This document shows positions 57,950 to 64,000 of a stretch of 64,000 nucleotides of DNA, in pieces. Every line of letters begins with the position of its first letter. The first letter of the stretch is position 1. The notes below the pieces were generated by a model, which was given only the letters and a program-made list of their open reading frames with translations, did not search any database and had not been told where the DNA came from. Where the stretch lies: contig NZ_AOCK01000003.1 in assembly GCF_000348945.1 (NCBI RefSeq), positions 310,001 through 374,000 of the forward strand, in the 5' to 3' direction. The position numbers and the translations under genes were made by a program. The stretch comes from Paeniglutamicibacter gangotriensis Lz1y (GTDB taxonomy: Bacteria > Actinomycetota > Actinomycetes > Actinomycetales > Micrococcaceae).

Positions 57950-58468
57950 CTAGCCTGCCATACCCAGGGCGATGGCCGCACCCGCGAGCATGAACGGGCC
58001 AAAGGCGACCGCGGTGCGCGCCGAAGCCCGCCGTGCCAGTATCAGCACCAACGCAAACACGGCACCGATCATGAAGGCCAACGCCGTAGCCCAGAACAAG
58101 TGAGGGTAGGACACAAAGCCCAAATACAGGCCCAGCACCGCGGCCAGTTTCACGTCTCCCAGGCCCATGCCTGCGGGAACCGCCAGGTGCAGCAGCAGGT
58201 AGCCGGTGAAGAGGATCACCGCTCCCAGCACCATCCGCAACAGCATCATTGGTTCCCCGGCCAGTACCGCGGCGGCCCCCAGCAGCACCGCCGCACTGAT
58301 GAACCATGGGCCCAGAATACGGTTGGGCAGCAGGTGCGAACGAAAATCGATGATACTCAACAGAACCGCGTTAGCCAGGAACAACAGCACTGCCGCTGCC
58401 GCCAGCACGGCTGCCACCAGGGTCGGGATCGACCCGGCGGTGAACCAATGCATCAGTAGGTGCGGCAT
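57950..58468 (-). CDS. A24 prepilin peptidase-like membrane protein
   Basis: This 172-residue aspartyl protease has about six membrane helices and both active-site aspartates: SIIDFRSHLLPNRI and the GMGLGDVKL (GxGD) motif. It lacks the N-terminal methylase domain of full PilD and matches the short TadV/CpaA form. It would cleave type IV prepilins or tad pilins, but no pilin gene is in the window. ATG at 58468 is supported by TATGGT seven bases upstream; the frame to 58558 is antisense to the divergent gene. It leads a two-gene unit with the NUDIX gene. Confidence 0.87.
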   Translation of the reverse strand: MPHLLMHWFTAGSIPTLVAAVLAAAAVLLFLANAVLLSIIDFRSHLLPNRILGPWFISAAVLLGAAAVLAGEPMMLLRMVLGAVILFTGYLLLHLAVPAGMGLGDVKLAAVLGLYLGFVSYPHLFWATALAFMIGAVFALVLILARRASARTAVAFGPFMLAGAAIALGMAG

Positions 58469-58475
58469 GGGCCAC

Positions 58476-58481
58476 ACCATA
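58476..58481 (-). promoter_or_regulatory. -10 element TATGGT of leaderless prepilin peptidase gene
   Basis: Seven bases (GTGGCCC) separate the hexamer from ATG at 58468. Confidence 0.55.
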
Positions 58482-58539
58482 CGCGGTGCCGGCACGGGTG
58501 TCAGCGATGGCACGCAAACCCCCGGCGGCTGCACCTCGT

Positions 58540-58545
58540 TACACT
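58540..58545 (+). promoter_or_regulatory. -10 element TACACT of a leaderless unknown gene
   Basis: Six bases (GAAGGC) separate the hexamer from ATG at 58552. Confidence 0.55.
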
Positions 58546-58551
58546 GAAGGC

Positions 58552-59415
58552 ATGGCACAGCTTGATGGCACAGGAGTCTTTCCGGATCCGGAGCACGCCC
58601 CCGGCAAGGAACTCATGGGGCATTTCCGCAGGCTGGCCCGGTCCTCGCCCTGGTTATGGGATACCGTGCAGTTCACCATCGCAGCCACCGACGCCGAGCA
58701 ACGCACGCTCGCCTTCGCCACCCCGGGGCTCGCCAAGCACCTCACGGTGCTGATCCGGCGCCCCGATGCGATCCGGGTGGAGGACGATGCAGGTGCGGTG
58801 CTCTTCCGCACCGAGCACATCAACGATTCGCGCGATGGCCGGTTCGTGGCCGCCACCCGCAAGAGCTGGCTCTTGCCCCCGCAACTACTCTCCCCGGTCT
58901 ACGGAGATGACGGACTCGTTTCCCGCCGCCCCGAGGCAGCCTATGTCAACGAGCTGATGCCGGTGGGACTGTGGAGCGCGTTCCTGGATCCGGTCGAGGT
59001 CGCGGGCTTTGCCCCGGGGCCGGCCGATATGGCGTTCCCGCATCCAAGCACCATTCGCTCGTTGCGCGTCATCATCGATGAGGCGGGCCGCGAATGCCTT
59101 GAAGCAGTACTTTCCCGGGGACATTCCTACAGCCCGTTGCTTCCCGAGGCACCGTTGCTGGGCACCGGGATGACACGGATCCGCTTGGACCGGGCCACCG
59201 GAATCTGTGTGCTGCGCCAGGTACTCGATGGGCCCGGGGCCGGGGTGGAACACCGGATCCTCATCACCGCGACCGACCAGTACATGATCGATGGATTGTT
59301 CACCCAGCCGCAGGCTTCGCTCAGCGATATGCGGCTGGCACCGCTGTGGCCGATCCCGGATCTCACCGAGGATTCGCCCGACGCGGCGCGGCACCGGGAT
59401 GGGCCCGCGGCCTGA
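58552..59415 (+). CDS. Conserved-looking protein of unknown function
   Basis: This 287-residue soluble protein has no signal peptide, membrane segment or motif that I recognise. It starts MAQLDGTGVFPDPE and contains a helical lead (LMGHFRRLARSSPWLWDTVQF). Two similar beta-rich halves follow: the first with LTVLIRRPDAIRVED and AVLFRTEHIN, the second with RVIIDEAGRECLEAVLSRG and GVEHRILITATDQYMIDG. Codon use is that of its neighbours and it has a clean leaderless start, so it is a real gene. It converges on phoH with 33 bases between the stops. Confidence 0.75.
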   Translation: MAQLDGTGVFPDPEHAPGKELMGHFRRLARSSPWLWDTVQFTIAATDAEQRTLAFATPGLAKHLTVLIRRPDAIRVEDDAGAVLFRTEHINDSRDGRFVAATRKSWLLPPQLLSPVYGDDGLVSRRPEAAYVNELMPVGLWSAFLDPVEVAGFAPGPADMAFPHPSTIRSLRVIIDEAGRECLEAVLSRGHSYSPLLPEAPLLGTGMTRIRLDRATGICVLRQVLDGPGAGVEHRILITATDQYMIDGLFTQPQASLSDMRLAPLWPIPDLTEDSPDAARHRDGPAA

Positions 59416-59448
59416 AGCCATGGGCCCGTCCCGGTACCGCGGGATCCC

Positions 59449-60816
59449 CTAGTGGATGCGGTCCTCGAGCAGCTCGGTGACCAACGCGGCGATCTCCGAA
59501 CGCTCGGAGCGAGTCAGGGTGATATGCCCGAAGAGGTGATGGCCCTTGAGCTGTTCGACCACCGCCGCAACCCCATCGTGTCGCCCCACCCGCAGGTTGT
59601 CGCGTTGGGCCACATCGTGGGTGAGGACCACCTTGGAGTTCTGCCCGATCCTCGAGAGCACCGTGAGTAGTACGTTGCGCTCCAGCGACTGGGCTTCATC
59701 CACGATCACGTAGGCGTCGTGTAGCGAACGGCCACGGATGTGGGTCAGCGGCAGGACCTCGAGCATGCCCCGGCTCATGACCTCGTCGATGGCGTTCTTG
59801 GAAACCACCGAGCCCAGGGTGTCGAACACCGCCTGGGCCCAGGGATTCATCTTGTCCGCCTCGGCCCCCGGGAGGTAGCCCAGATCCTGCCCGCCAACCG
59901 CGTACAGCGGACGGAAGACCATGATCTTGCGGTGTTCCCGGCGCTCCATCACCGCTTCGAGCCCGGCGCACAGGGCGAGGGCCGATTTACCGGTGCCGGC
60001 CCGTCCACCGAGCGAGACGATCCCGATTTCCTTGTCGAGCAGCATATCCAGGGCCAGGCGTTGTTCGGCCGAGCGCCCCCGCAGACCGAAGGCTTCGCGG
60101 TCCCCACGCACCAGGCGCACCAGATGGTTGCGATCCACCCGGCCCAGGGCCGAGCCGCGCGGAGAATGCAGGATCAGCCCGGTGTTCACCGGCTGGTCGG
60201 CGGCTTCCTCAAGTTCCAGAGATTCCTCGGCGTAGAGGGCCGACATGTTCTCCTCGGCCACATTCATTTCGTGGACGCCGGTCCAGCCCGAATCGGCAAT
60301 CAGTTCGTTGCGGTACTCCTCGGCGGTGAGCCCCATGGCAGAGGCCTTGATGCGCATCGGCATGTCCTTGGACACCAGGGTCACGTCCAGGCCCTCGTCC
60401 AGCAGCGATTTGGCCACCGCCAGGATCCGGGTGTCGTTATCCGCGTTGCGGAACCCGATGGGCAGCACCTCGGAGGCAATGTGGTTCAGCTCGATGCGTA
60501 GGGTCCCGCCCTGCTTGCCCACGACCATGTCATTGGCCAGTCCGCCTTGTTTGCTGCCCAGATTATCCAGGGTCCGCAGGGCCTCGCGGGCAAAGAACCC
60601 CAGGGTCGGGTCGTTGCGTTTACGCTCCAGTTCGGTGATCACCGTCAGGGGCAGCACCACGTGGTGTTCGGCAAAGTGCAGCATCGCATGGGGATCGGCG
60701 ATCAGCACCGAGGTGTCCAGGACGAAGGTGCGTGAGCCTTCCGCGGCCGCCGTATCAGTGGCTGTCGTTTCCGACGCGGCGGGTGAGGTTGATGGGTGTT
60801 CCGTATTCGCTGCCAA
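59449..60816 (-). CDS. phoH: PhoH-family protein (PIN domain plus ATPase)
   Basis: This 455-residue PhoH2-type protein joins an N-terminal PIN RNase domain (about 29-150; [12 protein letters not shown], acidic residues in ITELERKR and DNDTRILAV) to a C-terminal PhoH ATPase (about 230-455; Walker [12 protein letters not shown], Walker [12 protein letters not shown]). Homologues unwind and cut RNA. The start is TTG at 60816 with AAGGAG six bases ahead. The first 28 residues are Ala/Thr-rich and non-conserved. Confidence 0.93.
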   Translation of the reverse strand: MAANTEHPSTSPAASETTATDTAAAEGSRTFVLDTSVLIADPHAMLHFAEHHVVLPLTVITELERKRNDPTLGFFAREALRTLDNLGSKQGGLANDMVVGKQGGTLRIELNHIASEVLPIGFRNADNDTRILAVAKSLLDEGLDVTLVSKDMPMRIKASAMGLTAEEYRNELIADSGWTGVHEMNVAEENMSALYAEESLELEEAADQPVNTGLILHSPRGSALGRVDRNHLVRLVRGDREAFGLRGRSAEQRLALDMLLDKEIGIVSLGGRAGTGKSALALCAGLEAVMERREHRKIMVFRPLYAVGGQDLGYLPGAEADKMNPWAQAVFDTLGSVVSKNAIDEVMSRGMLEVLPLTHIRGRSLHDAYVIVDEAQSLERNVLLTVLSRIGQNSKVVLTHDVAQRDNLRVGRHDGVAAVVEQLKGHHLFGHITLTRSERSEIAALVTELLEDRIH

Positions 60817-60997
60817 GTCTCGCTCCTTGCGGGGAGATATTCCCCGAATCGGCGGGCGATGACGGACTCATCACCCGTTATTCACCAACATACGCGCTTC
60901 TCAGCGCGCTATTCTAGGGTTCGGGCCGAGTCGTGATGAAGACGAGAATAAGGCTCTGTGGCTCCGAGGTGTCCAGAAGGTGCCGGGCGCGGGCGCC

Positions 60998-61759
60998 TCA
61001 AGAGCCGAAGCGGCGTTGCCGATCGGCGAAGTCACGCAACGCGCGCAAGAAATCCACGCGCCGGAAGTCCGGCCACAGGGCCTCGCAGAAGTAGAACTCG
61101 GAATAGGCGCTCTGCCAGGTCAGGAACCCGGAGAGGCGTTGTTCCCCCGAGGTACGAATGACCAAATCCGGATCGGGTTGTCCCTTGGTGTACAGGTGTG
61201 TGGCCAGCTGGTCCGGATCCAGCTTGGCGGCGATCTGCGCGGCGCTCAGCCCGTTGGCGTCGCCCTGGAGCAGCAGTGCCTTGACCGCGTCGACGATTTC
61301 TTGGCGTCCACCGTAGCCGACGGCCACGTTCACGTGGATCCCGGTGACGTGCGCGGTAGATGCTTCTAGCTCGCGCAGCTTGTCGGAGAGGTAGTCCGGC
61401 AGCAGGTCCAAGGCGCCGACCGGCTTCACCCGGACGGTTTTGGTCTCGCCCAGCCGGTCCAAGGTGTTGGCGATGATGCCCATCAGGGCGTCGAGTTCCT
61501 CGCTGGAGCGGTTCATATTATCGGTGGAAAGCATGTAGAGCGTGACCATGTTGATGTCCAGCTCCTGGCACCAACCCAGGAATTCCAGGATCTTGTCCGC
61601 GCCCGCTTGGTGTCCACTGGCGGTGGTCTGCCCGGAGAGTTTGGCCCAGCGCCGGTTCCCGTCCACCAACACCCCGATGTGGGCAGGCAGTTTTTCCGGG
61701 GTCAGCAAACGCCGAAGCTGCCGCTCATAGAAGCGGTAGACGAATGCCGGTAGTTCCAC
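60998..61759 (-). CDS. uppS: Z-isoprenyl diphosphate synthase (UppS family)
   Basis: This 253-residue cis-prenyltransferase has the catalytic HIGVLVDGNRRWAK segment, SGHQAGADKI, LYMLSTDNMNRS, VAVGYGGRQEI, LVIRTSGEQRLSGFLTW and the C-terminal LWPDFRRVDFLRAL. It builds polyprenyl diphosphates, the carrier lipids for peptidoglycan and surface glycans. Placement beside hemolysin III matches the mycobacterial pair containing the short-chain Z-farnesyl enzyme, so product length is uncertain. The GTG at 61759 has AGGAG upstream. A hairpin lies about 40 bases before the start. Confidence 0.92.
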   Translation of the reverse strand: MELPAFVYRFYERQLRRLLTPEKLPAHIGVLVDGNRRWAKLSGQTTASGHQAGADKILEFLGWCQELDINMVTLYMLSTDNMNRSSEELDALMGIIANTLDRLGETKTVRVKPVGALDLLPDYLSDKLRELEASTAHVTGIHVNVAVGYGGRQEIVDAVKALLLQGDANGLSAAQIAAKLDPDQLATHLYTKGQPDPDLVIRTSGEQRLSGFLTWQSAYSEFYFCEALWPDFRRVDFLRALRDFADRQRRFGS

Positions 61760-61795
61760 GGCGATACTCCTGCTCGGGATGGGATCTAATCATGC

Positions 61796-61816
61796 CTGCG
61801 GTCCAGGGGACCGCAG
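61796..61816 (+). terminator. Hairpin plus TTTT in the uppS-hlyIII divergent gap
   Basis: CTGCGGTCC-AGG-GGACCGCAG is followed by TTTT on the plus strand. It could stop transcripts running antisense out of uppS; on the minus strand it would sit in the uppS leader. Confidence 0.5.
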
Positions 61817-61963
61817 TTTTGCTTAACGCTACCGGGTGCCGGGTGCCGGTACGCGCCATGACGCGGGCATTGGTCAGCGCGTTGCGCCACGTGCAGGCAC
61901 TCCGATGACGAGGCTTCGGGCCCTTCTGCCGCACCCGATCCCTGAAGTTACGCATCGGTAGAT

Positions 61964-61969
61964 TAGGCT
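61964..61969 (+). promoter_or_regulatory. -10 element TAGGCT of leaderless hlyIII
   Basis: Six bases (TGAGTC) separate the hexamer from ATG at 61976. Confidence 0.6.
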
Positions 61970-61975
61970 TGAGTC

Positions 61976-62656
61976 ATGAACCAACACGGCGGAACGCGCC
62001 AAGACCCACCGGTTCCTGCCGCACCGGAAAAGCCACTGCTACGCGGTTGGATCCACGCGGTCACGGCCCCGCTGGCACTGGCCGCGGGCATCGTACTCAT
62101 CGTTCTCGCCCCGGCCGGGGCGGGCAAGATCACCAGCGCCATCTTCGCTTTCACCGGTGTGCTGCTCTTCGGGGTCTCGGCCTTCTACCACCGCGGAAAT
62201 TGGTCCCCAATGACCACCCGGGTGCTCAAGCGCATCGACCACACCAACATCATGTTGCTGATCGCCGGATCCTACACGCCGCTGGCCTGGGCGTTGCTGC
62301 CCGCGAAATCCGCGACGATCCTGTTGACGGCCATCTGGATCGGGGCCTTGGCGGGGGTCGCGTTCCGCGTTTTCTTTACCGATGCGCCACGTTGGGTGTA
62401 CACGCCGGTGTATGTCTTGCTCGGCTTGGGGTCGATGCTGTTCATCGGTGAGTTCTTCGCAGCCAATATCGCCGCCGCGACCCTCATCTGTGTGGGCGGC
62501 GCCTTCTACATTGCCGGCGCGGTACTCTATGCGTTCAAGGCCCCCAACCCGATCCCGGGCATTTTAGGATTCCACGAACTCTTCCACCTGGGGACCTTGA
62601 TTGGTTTTGCCTGCCACTTCACCGCCATCACCATCGCAGTATTGGGCACCATCTAA
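61976..62656 (+). CDS. Hemolysin III family (PAQR-like) membrane protein
   Basis: This 226-residue protein has seven membrane helices and the PAQR/HlyIII metal-site residues: FGVSAFYHRGNW (first His), DHTNIMLLIAGSYTPL (Asp), and FHELFHLGTLIGFACHF (C-terminal His cluster). The cellular role of bacterial members is unclear; some look like membrane hydrolases rather than toxins. It diverges from uppS, a conserved neighbour pair. Confidence 0.9.
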   Translation: MNQHGGTRQDPPVPAAPEKPLLRGWIHAVTAPLALAAGIVLIVLAPAGAGKITSAIFAFTGVLLFGVSAFYHRGNWSPMTTRVLKRIDHTNIMLLIAGSYTPLAWALLPAKSATILLTAIWIGALAGVAFRVFFTDAPRWVYTPVYVLLGLGSMLFIGEFFAANIAAATLICVGGAFYIAGAVLYAFKAPNPIPGILGFHELFHLGTLIGFACHFTAITIAVLGTI

Positions 62657-62743
62657 CCAACTTGCCACGACGAAGCGGTAGCGAGCCTTCATGACGAAGG
62701 CCCCCCCACCGCCCACCGGGAAGACGGCTGGTAGCACCGTGGC

Positions 62744-64000
62744 CTACCTGAGCAGTGCGGGCTCCTGCTTCTCATCGATCTCGAGGGGCATCCGCTTGGC
62801 CGCTGCGGGGATGCAGGCGGCCAGAATCGCGGCAACAACGGAGATGCCGGCACCGAGAATCAACGTCACCCGGAATCCGGATTCCGAGGGGACCGCCACC
62901 CCGCCGAAGTCAATCGTCATTTGCGCCAGCACGAGGCCGACGACAGCGGCGCCACTGGTGGTGCCCAGTGAACGCATCAAGGTATTGAAGCCGTTGGCTG
63001 CAGCTGTCTCGCTGCGCGGTACCGCACCCATGATGATGGCCGGCATGGCGCCGTAGGCAAGGGCCACTCCGCTGTTGACGACGATGCTGGTGGCCAGCAG
63101 GCCCCAGGTGCTGCCCATGCCCAGCAGGCCCACCCCATAGCCCAGCGCAAGGATCGATACACCGAGCACCAGGGTGAACTTCGGACCGCGTGCGTCACTG
63201 AGCCTGCCGCCCACGGGTGCGAGCAAGAGCATCATCAGTCCGGCCGGGGCCATCCAGAGGCCGGCGGCGAGGATCGTTTGACCCAGGCCGTAGCCGGTCT
63301 GGCTGGGGAGCTGCAGGATTTGCGGCATGACCAGCATGCTCGCGTACATTCCGAAGCCCACAAAAATCGAGGCGATATTCGTCAGCAACACTCGGGGGAT
63401 GACCGCGGTGCGCAGGTCGACCAGCGGATCCTTGGTCCGCGTTTCCCAAATACCCCACAGCAACAGCGAGAGAGCCGCGATGCCGAACAGGCCCAGAATG
63501 ACCGGCGACGCCCATCCCCACGTGGAGCCCTGGGACGCGGCCAGGATCAAGGAGATCAGTCCGATGGTCAGCCCGATGGCTCCCAACCAGTCGAAGCGCT
63601 GTCCTGCTGCACCGGCGGGCAGCGCCGGGATGAACTTGAAGATGGCCAACACGACGAGCAAGGAGACGACGGCGCTGCCGAAGAACAACGCGCGCCAGTT
63701 CGCAAAGTCAACAACCGCAGCTGCGACCGGCATGCCGATCGCGCCGCCGACACCGAGGGTGGCACTGACCGTGGCAATCGCGGAGGAGAGCCGCTCCTTC
63801 GGGACCAGGTCACGCAGCATCGCGATGCCCAGGGGCACCATTCCCGAGCCCAGCCCCTGCATGGCGCGTCCGAGGATCATCACTTCCACGGTGGGAGCGA
63901 TGGCACACACGATGGCGCCAAGGATCAGTGGCACTGCCAAGACAATGATCATGCGACGCTTGCCGAAGAGGTCGCCCAAGCGGCCCGAAATCGGTACCGC
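62744..64000 (-). CDS. DHA2-type MFS transporter, N-terminus outside window
   Basis: The frame is open to the right edge (419 visible codons) and begins inside motif A (AVPISGRLGDLFGKRRMI), so roughly the first two helices are missing. About twelve helices remain, with RAMQGLGSGMVPLG in helix 4 and GVGGAIGMPVAA in helix 5. It is a drug or metabolite exporter of the same superfamily as the protein at 55624 but clearly divergent from it. It converges on hlyIII with 87 bases between the stops. Confidence 0.88.
   Translation of the reverse strand, partial: AVPISGRLGDLFGKRRMIIVLAVPLILGAIVCAIAPTVEVMILGRAMQGLGSGMVPLGIAMLRDLVPKERLSSAIATVSATLGVGGAIGMPVAAAVVDFANWRALFFGSAVVSLLVVLAIFKFIPALPAGAAGQRFDWLGAIGLTIGLISLILAASQGSTWGWASPVILGLFGIAALSLLLWGIWETRTKDPLVDLRTAVIPRVLLTNIASIFVGFGMYASMLVMPQILQLPSQTGYGLGQTILAAGLWMAPAGLMMLLLAPVGGRLSDARGPKFTLVLGVSILALGYGVGLLGMGSTWGLLATSIVVNSGVALAYGAMPAIIMGAVPRSETAAANGFNTLMRSLGTTSGAAVVGLVLAQMTIDFGGVAVPSESGFRVTLILGAGISVVAAILAACIPAAAKRMPLEIDEKQEPALLR

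Overview
The window is chromosomal DNA from a high-GC actinobacterium, most likely a member of the Micrococcaceae (Arthrobacter and relatives). The signs are WhiB, RpfB, a dense set of leaderless genes, and gene neighbourhoods typical of Actinobacteria: tatD-rpfB-ksgA-ispE; rsmI diverging from pmt; ahcY-Trm112-DUF3499-metallopeptidase-GT2-whiB; gtrA-purK-purE-LCP-manA; glpX-DUF4245-fumC; and phoH-uppS-hlyIII. The same sets are found loosely clustered in Mycobacterium tuberculosis (recalled, not searched). No rRNA, tRNA or CRISPR array was seen.

Region 1 (1-17.4 kb) is an accessory island that looks lower in GC than the rest by eye. It holds a truncated lipoprotein gene, a secreted GH26-like glycosidase, a Wzx flippase, a Wzz protein fused to a kinase-like domain without catalytic residues, a PAPS-type sulfotransferase and a WcaJ-type priming glycosyltransferase. 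Two tandem 848-residue AAA/LuxR (LAL) regulators follow. Two gene-poor stretches (7.1-9.0 kb and 10.5-11.8 kb) contain decayed, duplicated mobile-element debris. The locus reads as part of a Wzx/Wzy-type exopolysaccharide pathway, possibly making a sulfated polymer. The polymerase and inner glycosyltransferases are missing and may lie to the left of the window.

Region 2 (17.4-35 kb) is housekeeping: an Uup-like ABC-F protein, ispE, ksgA, rpfB and tatD on the minus strand; then a plus-strand moxR-DUF58-transglutaminase operon, a succinate-semialdehyde dehydrogenase, divergent rsmI and pmt, and a DUF1461 membrane protein with an Ala/Pro/Lys repeat tail.

Region 3 (35-50.4 kb) is the ahcY to manA block: methyl-cycle enzyme, envelope glycosylation (GT2, GtrA, LCP, mannose-6-phosphate isomerase), the WhiB regulator and purine genes purK-purE. 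The LCP gene carries an apparent one-base frameshift near its 5' end.

Region 4 (50.4-64 kb) contains glpX, a DUF4245 protein, a beta-carbonic anhydrase, fumC, an operator-controlled TetR/MFS efflux pair, a NUDIX hydrolase with a prepilin peptidase, an unknown protein, phoH, a cis-prenyltransferase, hemolysin III and a truncated MFS gene.

About fifteen genes in regions 2-4 have a TANNNT-type -10 hexamer ending 6-8 nt before the start codon and no Shine-Dalgarno. They are therefore probably leaderless, and this settled several starts.
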